Assembly: GCA_031422295.1 (NCBI GenBank)
Contig: JANOQM010000095.1
Coordinates: forward strand, 54,739-118,738
Reading direction: 5' to 3'
DNA length: 64,000 nucleotides
DNA from: JANOMH01 sp031422295
GTDB lineage: Bacteria; Pseudomonadota; Alphaproteobacteria; Rhodobacterales; Rhodobacteraceae
Part shown: piece after piece, positions 8,134-17,297 of the stretch
Position numbering within the stretch: position 1 is the first letter of the stretch
Layout: each line of letters opens with the position of its first letter
Made by a program: the position numbers and the translations under genes
Notes under the pieces: generated by a model
Seen by the model: the letters and a program-made list of their open reading frames with translations, nothing else
What the model was told of the DNA's origin: nothing
Database searches by the model: none

Positions 8134-8841
8134 ATGGCGCTGAACCTGAAAGCCACCAATCTGGGGGCGACGGCATCCGCCGCCGAGGTGATCTTTAGCG
8201 CACTGCGCGAGGCCATTGTCGATGGCGCGTTGCAGGATGGCGACCTGCTACGGCAAGACCAGATTGCGGGTATGTTCAATGTCAGCCGGATTCCGGTGCG
8301 CGAGGCTTTGGCCCGGCTTGAGGAACAAGGGCTGGTCACCAGTCAACGCTACAAGGGCGCTGTAGTGTCGTCGCTGTCGTTGGACGAAATAACCGAGATG
8401 TTCGAATTCCGCGCCTTGTTGGAGGGTGAGCTGATCCGGCAGGCCGTGGAGAAGATCCGCCCGGAAACTTTGGAACAGGCCCGGCGCAACGCCGAGGACT
8501 TTTCCAGCGCAACCGACAGTGCCCGCTGGGGGCCGCTAAACCGGCAGTTTCACTATACACTCTACAAGGATTGCAATCGCCCCTATCACCTGCAAGTTGC
8601 CTCGAACGCGCTGGACAAGGTCGGGCGCTATCTGCGGGCGCAACTGGTGCTGACCCACGGTTTTGAACGCGCCCGGACCGAACATGCCGGGATATTGCAG
8701 GCGGCAATCGAGTTGAATGGCGAAAAAGCTGCGGCGCTGACCAGGGCGCATATTCTGGGTGCAAGCAAATCCCTCGTTTCTTTTCTGGAGTCCGACAACA
8801 GCAAGGCCTTCCCGCCATCACATCGAAGCGCACGATTTTAG
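8134..8841 (+). CDS. GntR-family (FadR subfamily, FCD domain) transcriptional regulator
   Basis: A 235-aa regulator with an N-terminal winged helix-turn-helix (SRIPVREALARLEEQGLVTSQRYKGAVV, about 50-80) and a C-terminal all-helical FCD ligand domain containing the metal-binding histidines typical of that fold. Start 8134 has AGGGAGAG upstream. It is transcribed away from the amino-acid transporter operon and most likely controls it and the enolase-family and DapA-like genes in response to the substrate or an intermediate. Confidence 0.93.
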   Translation: MALNLKATNLGATASAAEVIFSALREAIVDGALQDGDLLRQDQIAGMFNVSRIPVREALARLEEQGLVTSQRYKGAVVSSLSLDEITEMFEFRALLEGELIRQAVEKIRPETLEQARRNAEDFSSATDSARWGPLNRQFHYTLYKDCNRPYHLQVASNALDKVGRYLRAQLVLTHGFERARTEHAGILQAAIELNGEKAAALTRAHILGASKSLVSFLESDNSKAFPPSHRSARF

Positions 8842-9320
8842 CGGCACATCCGTTCGCCGATCCGGCCAAACGCCTATCGCGACAAAATCTATACCCGTTG
8901 ATCAAGGAACACTCCGATCCGCAGGCGCTGATGTCAGGCCATCTGGCTATTTCCAATATGTCGCACGTCTCGCATCGGGGAGGCGACCAGGCTGACGCTA
9001 TTTGTGCGATCAATCTATACCTAGGCGACGGATCGCTATGTGCGTTCGGCCACCTGAACATTCTGCATCTTCTTGGCATCATTCAGCAGACTGAATTCCT
9101 TGCTGGCGAACAAAAGCCCGCAAGATGTGCCGAATGCACCGGCCAAATCACGGCGCCGCACCCGATGCGCCGGGCCAATCGGACGCCGAAGGGTTTCAGC
9201 CGACTACGATTTCGTAAAGACAGAAGGCCGCCCTGTGATCTGTCCAAAAACCGCCTTTTTACAGCGTTTTCAACACACGGTCATAACATCGCCAGAGGCG
9301 TTTCAAAAAGGCCAAACAAT
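8842..9320. other. Intergenic stretch without a recognisable gene
   Basis: About 480 bp lie between the ends of the convergent GntR and XRE-cupin genes. Open frames exist on both strands but none gives a recognisable domain, a ribosome site with a sensible start, or normal composition. GCCTTTTT (9253-9260) and AAAAAGGC (9305-9312) are inverted but too far apart to be a simple terminator. This is the left edge of the A+T-richer block, so it may hold remnants. Confidence 0.5.
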
Positions 9321-9962
9321 TTAATATGCTGGCGGCGTAACAACCAAGAGCATCGAGAGCTTGCCAGTACCGACATTTTTCCAGCGATGCGGCACAGTGC
9401 TGGAAAAATAGAGGCTGTCACCAACGTCAAGTTGGAAGCGCTCAGGACCGATTTCCATCTCGACTTGTCCGCTGAGGATCAAACAGCATTCTTCTCCACG
9501 ATGTTCAAATGGCTCCTCGCCTGAAATCGCACCTGCTTCAGCCTCAACCAAAATGACTTGAAGCTTTGAATCCAGATCTGGTGTGATCATTTGGTACCGG
9601 ACGCTGGACTGCGGAAGCATGATGGACCTTCGCATACCACTTTTGACCAGCTTGGCCTTGTAAGGATGGTTCGTTCCGAAATTGGCCTGATTACCGGTCG
9701 CGAAGGCAACCAAATTTGCCGAAACGTAAGGACCAACATCTGGTGGCGTATCTGGGTTGTTACTGTCTTTCAGCAACTGCCAGACAGTCATACCCAAAGC
9801 CTTGGCAAGCCTATCAAGTGACGCCAAAGACGGGCTGGCATCGCCGCGCTCAATCTGGCTGATATAGCTGTAGGATAAGTCGGCTCTTTTTGCCAACTCC
9901 TTCAGCGTGACCTTCTTCAAGACACGAGCTTGTCTTAATTTTTCATAAGCATTTGAAGTCAT
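9321..9962 (-). CDS. XRE-family transcriptional regulator with C-terminal cupin domain
   Basis: A 213-aa PuuR-like regulator. The N-terminal helix-turn-helix is at about 9-63 (KKVTLKELAKRADLSYSYISQIERGDASPSL), followed by a cupin_2 sensor domain with the EHRGEECCLILSGQVEMEIG and LDVGDSLYFSSTVPHRW motifs. Such proteins usually sense a small metabolite and repress catabolic genes. It is the only evident DNA-binding protein inside the lower-G+C block and so the best candidate to bind the GTACAA-N3-TTGTAC sites found there. Start 9962 has AAGG upstream. Confidence 0.92.
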   Translation of the reverse strand: MTSNAYEKLRQARVLKKVTLKELAKRADLSYSYISQIERGDASPSLASLDRLAKALGMTVWQLLKDSNNPDTPPDVGPYVSANLVAFATGNQANFGTNHPYKAKLVKSGMRRSIMLPQSSVRYQMITPDLDSKLQVILVEAEAGAISGEEPFEHRGEECCLILSGQVEMEIGPERFQLDVGDSLYFSSTVPHRWKNVGTGKLSMLLVVTPPAY

Positions 9963-10358
9963 ACCACAACCTTATCAAAAATACCCTCTGCTGTCAGACC
10001 TTCATCAGTCAGTCGAAGGACAATCTGACAGTGCCGTTTCGACAAAGGACCAGTTTTAGCCGTGCCTCGCCCAAAACCATCTGCTCAGCCGATTCGCAAT
10101 CCGTCTTCACTGCGTTTCCTGCTACTTTGCCCGGACACGCCCAAGAACTGCCAGCAAACGCCCCGCCAAAGCCGGACCCATCGAAACATAAGCAACGTAA
10201 ACGCCGACCAAAATTCCAACAAATCAACCACTTTTGTCAGCCCATTCTGCGATGCTGATCAACGAGCCAGGCTGCTTCATGTTGGCAATGCGCGGCGGCT
10301 CGACTGCCGCAGAGCAGCCTTGCTCGGGTACAAAATTTCACAGGCGTTTGCCGCAAAA
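9963..10358. other. Intergenic region upstream of the XRE-cupin gene
   Basis: About 396 bp separate the end of the LivM-type gene and the start of the regulator. No credible gene is seen. It should contain the regulator promoter; the only structure I can point to is the interrupted inverted repeat at 9991-10031. Confidence 0.5.
9991..10031. promoter_or_regulatory. Interrupted inverted repeat upstream of the XRE-cupin gene
   Basis: CTGTCAGA (9991-9998) pairs with TCTGACAG (10024-10031), and directly inside it CCTTC (9999-10003) pairs with GAAGG (10015-10019), leaving a 4-nt bulge. It lies 29-69 bp before the regulator start and could be an autoregulatory operator or a 5' UTR hairpin. Confidence 0.35.
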
Positions 10359-11378
10359 TCACGACCGCCGTACCTTCATGTTTTTCCGCAGCCGCTCGGC
10401 CATGCCAACCACCCCGTCCGGAAGGACAACAATGAACAAGATGATGAGCGCGCCGAGGCCCATATTTCGGAACTCAGTAAAATCGCGCAGCTGCTCGTCC
10501 ACTAGCATCAAAAGAGCGGCACCTATGATCGGTCCCCACAATTTACCGAGCCCACCGACAACCATCATCGACACGAGGAAAGACATTAATGGGAACCCCA
10601 GAACCGACGGCCCGATAACTTTGAAATGGGCCGCATAGATGCCACCAGCGATGCCGGTTACGAAAGCAGAAACAGCGAAGACCAATAACTGATACTTGAA
10701 CCGGCTGATCCCCGCACAGATGGCAACGGTTTCGTTGTCACGTAATGCTTTGAAAGCAAAGCCCAAGGGTCCACGGACGATAACTATTGACACCAAAGTC
10801 GCAAGAACCAACGCAGCGAGAGCAACATAATAATTTCCGACGATATAGTTGCGGCCAAGGACTTCGCGGAAGCCAAAATCTCCAAAATTACTAAGACCCC
10901 GGGGGCCACCAGTCAGAGATTGGCAAGACTGCCCAACACCGCTGAAACAGGCGATATCGGTCGATACCAGTAGAAAAGCTGCCTGTGCGATCGCAAATGT
11001 CAGTAGTGCCACGTAGATACCACGCAATCGCAGACATGCGAGGCCGATTAAAACACCGACAGCGACCGCCAATAATCCCCCTAAGAACATACCGATGAAT
11101 GGGTGAACTCCGTAATAGTTTCCCGCCATTGCGACAGTGTAACCGCCAACAGCGAAGAGAAGGAGCTGCGCCAGCGAGAATATGCCGGCAAATCCCATCA
11201 CAATATTCCATTGACTAACGACTGTTGCCCAAATCATGAATAACGTGAGTTGAGAGATCGTATACCTGCTATCGACTAATTGCGGTAGCACAATACCAAT
11301 GGTCGCAAGAGTAACAATAATATAATAATCCTTTTTATCGGAAAAATTATCGGTATATTCTCTTGAGATCAATTTCAT
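10359..11378 (-). CDS. Branched-chain-type ABC transporter permease (LivM-like)
   Basis: A 339-aa LivM-family membrane protein with about nine hydrophobic segments; motifs include GFAGIFSLAQLLLFAVGGY near the N-terminus and the coupling segment ALRDNETVAICAGISRFKYQLLVF. The ATG at 11378 is preferred: it is preceded by GGGAAAAG and leaves 11 bp after the LivH-type gene, whereas the longer reading overlaps that gene. Last gene of a five-gene uptake operon. The substrate is not determined by sequence; this transporter class also carries amides, urea and aromatic acids. Confidence 0.92.
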   Translation of the reverse strand: MKLISREYTDNFSDKKDYYIIVTLATIGIVLPQLVDSRYTISQLTLFMIWATVVSQWNIVMGFAGIFSLAQLLLFAVGGYTVAMAGNYYGVHPFIGMFLGGLLAVAVGVLIGLACLRLRGIYVALLTFAIAQAAFLLVSTDIACFSGVGQSCQSLTGGPRGLSNFGDFGFREVLGRNYIVGNYYVALAALVLATLVSIVIVRGPLGFAFKALRDNETVAICAGISRFKYQLLVFAVSAFVTGIAGGIYAAHFKVIGPSVLGFPLMSFLVSMMVVGGLGKLWGPIIGAALLMLVDEQLRDFTEFRNMGLGALIILFIVVLPDGVVGMAERLRKNMKVRRS

Positions 11379-11389
11379 TTCTTTTCCCG

Positions 11390-12268
11390 CTAGTTTCGAT
11401 TGATAGTTTCTCGCCCAAATATACCATAAGGGCGAACTAACAGTGTACATATAACAAGCAGAAGCATAGCCGGAAAAGCAAATCGCACACCAAGTGAGAA
11501 CTGCATTGCTGCTTCAAACATTCCTAAAATAAAAGCTGCATAAAAAGCGCCATAAAAATTCCTAACGCCGGCCACTGCAACAATGATGAAGGCTTTTGTC
11601 ATAGGGGCATCACCCATGGTTGGTGACAGCGTCGCTACTGAACTCAACATGACGCCTGAGACCGCGGCCAGTGCGCCCGAAGCAATCATCAATTGCGCAA
11701 AAACTTTTCTTATTGGCACACCCATCAATAATGCGGCATCTTGATTCAACGCAGTGGCACGAATAGCTAGGCCTGTTCGGGAACGGCTAAGAAAGGCGCC
11801 CGCACCAAGAATCAAAATAATCGACACGCCAAGTATAATGACATTCTGATATGGAATAAAAATTTCACCAATCCGAAATCCACCCTCAACCGATAAAGGT
11901 TGTCTGAAAGGATAGCCGCCAAAAATTTTGAGAATAATATTTTCTGACAGAATCGATAATCCGATGGTGGCAATAATGATATTAGTCTCAAATGCGGGAT
12001 GGTAGAACATGTGTTTTACAATCACGACATAAAGAAGGAGACCAACCAAGCCACCTGCAATAACTGCCAGTGGTATCGCCCAAAATGCTGAGAGTCCACA
12101 ATATGTGATGATTGCAAAACAGGCATATCCGCCGATCGCAAGTAGCGAGCCGTGCGCCATATTTAGAATGCCCAATGCACCCCATATGAGAGACAGTCCT
12201 ATTGCGCTAAGCGCGTACATGGCACCCAGCGTTACCCCACTCAACATGACCAGCGTAACCGTTTCCAT
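11390..12268 (-). CDS. Branched-chain-type ABC transporter permease (LivH-like)
   Basis: A 292-aa LivH-family permease with the typical GVTLGAMYALSAIGLSLIWGALGILNMAHG N-terminal segment and the coupling region SRSRTGLAIRATALNQDAALLMGV. It forms the channel with the LivM-like protein. The coding sequence is clearly A+T-richer than genes before 9 kb and after 28.5 kb. Confidence 0.93.
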   Translation of the reverse strand: METVTLVMLSGVTLGAMYALSAIGLSLIWGALGILNMAHGSLLAIGGYACFAIITYCGLSAFWAIPLAVIAGGLVGLLLYVVIVKHMFYHPAFETNIIIATIGLSILSENIILKIFGGYPFRQPLSVEGGFRIGEIFIPYQNVIILGVSIILILGAGAFLSRSRTGLAIRATALNQDAALLMGVPIRKVFAQLMIASGALAAVSGVMLSSVATLSPTMGDAPMTKAFIIVAVAGVRNFYGAFYAAFILGMFEAAMQFSLGVRFAFPAMLLLVICTLLVRPYGIFGRETINRN

Positions 12269-12346
12269 GATTCTTAAAACCTTTCGAGTGGCGCAGTATA
12301 TCCAGTAATCATCTCAAATTACCTATCACGGCCTTTATAATCGCAA

Positions 12347-13063
12347 TTATCCACCTAAATATGTATTCATCAGCACATTATTTTCCATCAAATCTCTCCC
12401 GTGGCCGTCCCACACAATATGACCATTATCAAGGACATAGATTCGGTCCACAAGATCCATTAGCCGCGAAGCGTTTTCTTCAACAATCAAAAGCGTCCGC
12501 CCTTCCACTCTTAAAGACTCGATCACGTCATAAATCTGGTCAATAATGATTGGCGAAAGCCCCAGTGATGGCTCATCAATGAGGAGTAGTTCACTGGTGC
12601 TCATCAATGCCCGCCCGACGCCGAGCATACGGCGCTCGCCTCCGGACAAGCCACTCGCGATCTGCGTTGCACGTTCTTTCAATTTCGGGAAAAGGCCGTG
12701 AACATAGTTAAGACGATCTTTTCTTCGCGCATAGGCAACGGGCAAATATCCCCCCATAAGCAGATTTTCTTGCACGGTCATTTCTGTAAAGATCAAATCA
12801 CCTTGCGGAATACTAACAATACCCTTTTCAACAATCTGGTTAGCGTCTTTACCACTGACAACTTCACCCTTGAACCGAACACAGCCACTACTAATCTTGA
12901 TCAAGCCGGAAATTGCACGAAGTAATGTAGTTTTCCCATGTCCATTCGGTCCTACTAAACCAATAACCGATCCTCTTTGTAGCACAAAGGAAATATCCTT
13001 GATGACAGCTTGTCCATCATATCCACAGACCAAGTTTTCGACTTCCAAAACTGGCGAGTTCAT
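12347..13063 (-). CDS. Branched-chain-type ABC transporter ATP-binding protein (LivF-like)
   Basis: A 238-aa LivF-type ATPase: Walker A GPNGHGKTT, signature LSGGERRMLGVGRALM, Walker B LLLIDEPSLGLSP. It lies 4 bp from the LivG-type gene. Family members end close to residue 235-240, as here. It energises uptake together with the LivG-type subunit. Confidence 0.94.
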   Translation of the reverse strand: MNSPVLEVENLVCGYDGQAVIKDISFVLQRGSVIGLVGPNGHGKTTLLRAISGLIKISSGCVRFKGEVVSGKDANQIVEKGIVSIPQGDLIFTEMTVQENLLMGGYLPVAYARRKDRLNYVHGLFPKLKERATQIASGLSGGERRMLGVGRALMSTSELLLIDEPSLGLSPIIIDQIYDVIESLRVEGRTLLIVEENASRLMDLVDRIYVLDNGHIVWDGHGRDLMENNVLMNTYLGG

Positions 13064-13067
13064 CTAA

Positions 13068-13865
13068 CTATCCGATCTTGTGTAGTAAACTTTTTGACGT
13101 TTTTTCGCCAAGGTAGACCTCGATTACTTCCTTACTCGCCAAAAGTTCTTTCGGTAATCCTCTGAACAGCTGATTGCCGCGGTGTAGTATCATCACTGAA
13201 TCGCATAGTTGAATAATAAAACGCATTACATGCTCAATAACAATTAAGGTGATATTTCGACGGGCAATCCGTACAAGCAGCTCCCTGACGATGTCTATCT
13301 CAGTCTGGATCAGGCCACCAACTGGCTCATCCAGCATGAGGAGTTTAGGCTCTGTGGCCAAAGCGGCACCAATCATCAGCAGTTTCCTTTGGAAGACAGG
13401 TAAATTTAGAACCTTTATATTCGCGTAATCTCGAAGTCCAACCAGATCGATAATTTCGTCAACAGCTTCGTATGTAGACCGATCAAAGCGAATGCTTGGA
13501 ATAGATCGATTTTTCTGTCCAAAATAACGATTGATGCAAATATTCTCTTTAACGGTCAAGGAGTTAAAGCAGGAGTTCATCTGAAAAGTTCGTGACAACC
13601 CAAGGTGGCAGATTCTGTCAGAACTCATCCGGTCTATTCTTATTCCATCAAAGATGATCTCGCCCGACGTACAGGGGTTGACACCAGATATCGCATCAAA
13701 CAGTGCAGTTTTGCCTGCACCGTTTGGTCCACCAATCCCCAGTATTTGACCGACGTTAATGGAAAATGTTAGATCGTTAACTGCCGCAAGTGCACCAAAT
13801 TTCTTGGTCAAATTTCGGCAGTGTAACAGTATCTTTTCACCAGGAATCTGAGTTTCGTGTTCCAT
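13068..13865 (-). CDS. Branched-chain-type ABC transporter ATP-binding protein (LivG-like)
   Basis: A 265-aa LivG-type ATPase: Walker A GGPNGAGKTALFDAISG, Walker B KLLMLDEPVGGL, switch His in VIEHVMRF. The usual LSGGQ signature is degenerate: the segment before Walker B reads LNLPVFQRKLLMIGAALA, with no LSxGQ. In a heterodimer with the LivF-like subunit one site can still be competent, but this is unlike most LivG proteins. It follows the binding-protein gene by 21 bp. Confidence 0.9.
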   Translation of the reverse strand: MEHETQIPGEKILLHCRNLTKKFGALAAVNDLTFSINVGQILGIGGPNGAGKTALFDAISGVNPCTSGEIIFDGIRIDRMSSDRICHLGLSRTFQMNSCFNSLTVKENICINRYFGQKNRSIPSIRFDRSTYEAVDEIIDLVGLRDYANIKVLNLPVFQRKLLMIGAALATEPKLLMLDEPVGGLIQTEIDIVRELLVRIARRNITLIVIEHVMRFIIQLCDSVMILHRGNQLFRGLPKELLASKEVIEVYLGEKTSKSLLHKIG

Positions 13866-13886
13866 TATAGCCCTAGCCCGCCGAAA

Positions 13887-15230
13887 TCAGGATTTCATCC
13901 ATGGGGGTGTGATGAATTCGGAGGTTTCATATGGCGCTGGCGCAATGACAGCCGCATCCTCATGCCAATTTTGGATCTGAGAGTATTGGTGCGGCATACC
14001 GAGCGAGGGGTCATTGGTGGCGTCCGGATAGGGAATCGCAGCTTGCCACTCAGGGAAGAACCTCGTAGTGCCCAATACGCCGCGATAGATCATTCGTTTA
14101 ATGATTGCAGCAATCTTCTTATTTTGCTCGAAATCACCGGGCTCACCGGTTCCACCTGCGATCGCTGCGGCCGCAGCGTAGATAAAAACTGAGTCATAGG
14201 GAATGGCGCCATTCAGCGGACTTGTACCGACCTCGCCAAATTTGGCACGATAGCGGGTCATAAAGTCGCGACCGATATCGTCCTGAAGCGACTGGGCAAC
14301 TGACGAATAGATTACTCCTTCCGAAGCTTCTTGAGCTATCTCTCTGAAAGCCGCAATAGCCGGACCATACTGCATATAAATCAAGCTCTTTGTCGGGTTC
14401 GGTACGAATTGAACCATAAATAGCGCTAGATCCTGCGGTGCCCAATGAGTGAACGCAATCACACCGGGTGGATCATTCCGAATCTTCGAGATGATCGGAC
14501 CCCATTCCGAAGTACCATACACAACGGTTTCGGTCATAGTGATTTCCCAGCCGTACTCAGCAGCCTTCTCTTGAATCCCAGCGCCAATCACGATACCGTA
14601 CGAATCAGAACCCAGCACTAACGCTAGTTTTCGGTTTTCTGGACTAAATTTACCGGAATCCTCCAAACTCCCGATAAATTTTAATAATCCTTTGCCATAC
14701 CACGCTTCGGCTGGGTCGCTCATAAAGATTGTATCATACTTGCCTGGATTATTTTCGATCGTTTGATGATGCTGAATATCGGTGTTGGCATGCATATAGA
14801 TGATGCCTTCGTCGGCAATCGTATCATATTCCGCAGTTGCCGTGCTTCCATTGTATCCATTGATGATTGCATGCACATTATTTCGATCAATCAGACGCTG
14901 AATGGCCGGGACGACGTTATCGGGGCCCATCACCTTAGTATCTTCAAAGTGGAACTCAATAGGCCGTCCAAGAATTCCGCCCATCGCATTGATGTCCTCA
15001 GCAGCGAGCTCCAAGCCCCGCTGGTACTCGATTCCATCCGCCGCGGCCCAACCCGTTAATGGCACCGCCGCTCCGAGCGGGATGGGGTCGCCAGTCGCTG
15101 GACCAGCGTTTGCCTGCGAAATGCTGCTCGCAGATGCTAAAATTCCAGCGCCAGTCACTGCCGCCGCGGTCCCTTGTAGAAAATTTCGCCGCGATGTCTG
15201 TACTTTCAAATTCCTCGGTTCAACGGACAT
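13887..15230 (-). CDS. Branched-chain/amide-type ABC transporter substrate-binding protein, Tat-exported
   Basis: A 447-aa type-I periplasmic binding protein (LivK/UrtA class). The N-terminus carries a twin-arginine signal, SRRNFLQG, followed by a hydrophobic stretch and an ANA cleavage region; GGAGGAACC precedes the start. The mature protein starts IPLGAAVPLTGWAAADGIEYQRGLELAAEDINAMGG, a standard family opening. First gene of the operon, with a promoter region shared with the divergent amidohydrolase. The Tat signal suggests folding before export. Ligand unknown. Confidence 0.93.
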   Translation of the reverse strand: MSVEPRNLKVQTSRRNFLQGTAAAVTGAGILASASSISQANAGPATGDPIPLGAAVPLTGWAAADGIEYQRGLELAAEDINAMGGILGRPIEFHFEDTKVMGPDNVVPAIQRLIDRNNVHAIINGYNGSTATAEYDTIADEGIIYMHANTDIQHHQTIENNPGKYDTIFMSDPAEAWYGKGLLKFIGSLEDSGKFSPENRKLALVLGSDSYGIVIGAGIQEKAAEYGWEITMTETVVYGTSEWGPIISKIRNDPPGVIAFTHWAPQDLALFMVQFVPNPTKSLIYMQYGPAIAAFREIAQEASEGVIYSSVAQSLQDDIGRDFMTRYRAKFGEVGTSPLNGAIPYDSVFIYAAAAAIAGGTGEPGDFEQNKKIAAIIKRMIYRGVLGTTRFFPEWQAAIPYPDATNDPSLGMPHQYSQIQNWHEDAAVIAPAPYETSEFITPPWMKS

Positions 15231-15767
15231 TGGTTCCTCCCTGATTTTTACATTGAGTATCTCGGATTTTCGGCACCGGTCGAGTCAAATTTCCTTTTTT
15301 TTAGCAAGAAAATCTGTTAAATCATCATAATTGTTGTTACAGTACAATTTATGTAGTGTCAAGGTACTAGTGCTTTGATATGACGACATTCAAGCTTGCC
15401 CATGTGCCGCGTCGCGACGATCTGTCGGGCGACCTGAACGAACGTGGAACACAGGCAGGCAGCGTGTCAGATTGACTACGGAAACGGGCCCAAACGATGA
15501 TAGTTGGCATCGACGTGAACTTCTGTCTTGCGCCCCAGCCGGAGCAGCATGCTTTTTGCGAGCATCTGGTTCAGAGAGGTGAAGTACAAAGTTGGTATCC
15601 AGCGTGATCGGACGGTGATCAGAACGAGGCAGACCCGATTCATTTTGCATACCACAAATGTCGAGTGACGCACGGATAACTGGCTCAGCAGAAAGCCGAG
15701 GGGCTTCATTTTGAAGTCTTGACGCGAACTAAGAAATTTAACGCAAACCCAATCAAGGAGATGAACT
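15231..15767. other. Divergent intergenic region
   Basis: This 537-bp stretch separates the binding-protein gene (minus) and the amidohydrolase gene (plus). It contains the GTACAA-type site at 15342-15356. The part from about 15380 to 15700 is more G+C-rich and has short open frames on both strands without recognisable domains; it may be a gene remnant. The amidohydrolase ribosome site AAGGAG is at 15755-15760. Confidence 0.5.
15342..15356. promoter_or_regulatory. Operator candidate, GTACAA-TTT-ATGTAG
   Basis: Matches the 15-bp inverted repeat GTACAA-N3-TTGTAC in nine of twelve arm positions. It lies 112 bp before the ABC binding-protein start and 412 bp before the amidohydrolase start. Two closer copies are at 26559-26573 and 27908-27922. 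Confidence 0.4.
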
Positions 15768-17156
15768 ATGTACAGAAAGTTGATAAAAAACGCGACGATC
15801 ATTTCGATGGACCCAGATATTGGCGATATACTCAGTGGCGATATCTTGATTGAAGGGGCTAAAATCGTTGAAATTGGTAAGTCGATTTCCGCCGATGATG
15901 CTGAAATTATTGATGCAACCAACCAGATCGCGATACCCGGATTTGTTGATACCCATCGTCATACGTGGGAATCGCTGCTACGCAACGCCGGCCCTGACTG
16001 GTCGCTTGCCCAATATTTTACAGGTGTCCGGGTCGTGATGGGCGACCTCTATACCCCTGAAAACATGCATGTAGCGAACTTGTTGGGCGCACTTGATTCG
16101 CTCGATTGCGGGATCACCACTGTATTTGACTGGTCGCATCTGAACAACACGCCCGACCACGCGGATGCGGCAATTCAGGGTCTGCGCGATTCTGGGGTGC
16201 GCGCCGTATTTGGGTATGGTAATTCAAACCAAGAATGGAACGTCCCTAGCGAATTGCCTTCGAATTATGCCGATATTCGGCGGGTTCGGCGCGATATTTT
16301 GTCCTCGGATGATGCACTGGTCACAATGGCAGTGGCTCCCCGAGGGCCTCAGTTCACAACGATGGAAATTACTACAAAAGACTTCAATATTGCTCGCGAA
16401 CTGGGTTTACGCATTTCGATTCATGTTGGCGACGGTCTTTGGGGCTTTAGTAAGCCTATCCTTAAACTTCAAGACGCCAATCTTCTTGGCAACGACGTCA
16501 CCTATGTTCACTGTAATACTCTGAATGACGAAGAGCTTAAGATCATCGGCGATTCCGGCGGATACGGCTCGATTTCGCCAGAGATTGAAATGCAGATGGG
16601 GCATGGTATGCCACCGGCACTGAGGATGCTTGAAGCTGGGATACGGCCGTGCATTTCCAGTGATGTTGTTACGACAACACCATGTGATTTCTTTAACGCG
16701 ATGCGACATCTGTTGTCCGGAACCCGGTTGCTGGTCAACCAGACCGCTTTGGAGAATAGAAAGCTCGTCGATCCGCTGCCCCTCTCTTGTCGTCAAGCAC
16801 TTGAGTTTTCGACCCTTGCAGGGGCCGAAGCATGCGGCCTTGACCACAAAGTTGGCTCGCTGAAACCTGGCAAAGATGCGGACATCGTGTTGATAAACAC
16901 CGATGCATTGAACATGATGCCCGTCAACAACCCAGTGGCAGCGGCGGTAGAATTCGCCAACGTTGGCAATATCGAGACTATTCTTGTGGCCGGTGAAATC
17001 AAAAAGCGGCACGGTAAGCTGGTGGGTGTCGACCTAAAGTCGTTCCGCAAAAAAGTTGACGAAGCACGCGACGATCTGTTCGGACGCGCCGGTGTTCCGA
17101 CAGATGGCTCGTGGATTGTCAGACCTTATACCGAAGGGCTTAATGGCGAATTTTAG
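15768..17156 (+). CDS. Amidohydrolase-superfamily hydrolase/deaminase (TrzN/guanine deaminase-like)
   Basis: A 462-aa metal-dependent hydrolase. The N-terminal beta sandwich leads into IPGFVDTHRHTWESLL, giving the HxH metal pair; further ligands are the His of LRISIHVGDG, the His of VTYVHCNTL and the Asp of CISSDVVTT. This is the mononuclear subtype typical of deaminases and dechlorinases acting on N-heterocycles, such as guanine deaminase, cytosine-type deaminases and triazine hydrolases. AAGGAG precedes the ATG at 15768. It faces the ABC transporter operon and is followed by a COG0523 metallochaperone, consistent with a zinc enzyme working on the imported compound. The substrate is not assignable. 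Confidence 0.9.
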   Translation: MYRKLIKNATIISMDPDIGDILSGDILIEGAKIVEIGKSISADDAEIIDATNQIAIPGFVDTHRHTWESLLRNAGPDWSLAQYFTGVRVVMGDLYTPENMHVANLLGALDSLDCGITTVFDWSHLNNTPDHADAAIQGLRDSGVRAVFGYGNSNQEWNVPSELPSNYADIRRVRRDILSSDDALVTMAVAPRGPQFTTMEITTKDFNIARELGLRISIHVGDGLWGFSKPILKLQDANLLGNDVTYVHCNTLNDEELKIIGDSGGYGSISPEIEMQMGHGMPPALRMLEAGIRPCISSDVVTTTPCDFFNAMRHLLSGTRLLVNQTALENRKLVDPLPLSCRQALEFSTLAGAEACGLDHKVGSLKPGKDADIVLINTDALNMMPVNNPVAAAVEFANVGNIETILVAGEIKKRHGKLVGVDLKSFRKKVDEARDDLFGRAGVPTDGSWIVRPYTEGLNGEF

Positions 17157-17297
17157 GTTACACGTGGTATAATGTAGACGGTCCGGTGGGTGCAGCAAGA
17201 GACGATGATTGGCTTTTACTTTCACGATCGGGTTAAGGATATGCACCTACAGCAGAACGTTTTCTAGTATCACAAATGCAACAGCTTGGAGATCCAA

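Noticed and set aside
9253..9312. GCCTTTTT and AAAAAGGC as a possible terminator
   Set aside because: The arms are separated by more than 40 bases and the pairing is mostly A-T; not a convincing hairpin.
8898..9524. Plus-strand open frame of about 200 codons running into the XRE-cupin gene
   Set aside because: It overlaps the regulator antisense, has no ribosome site or recognised domain, and its composition does not look like coding sequence.
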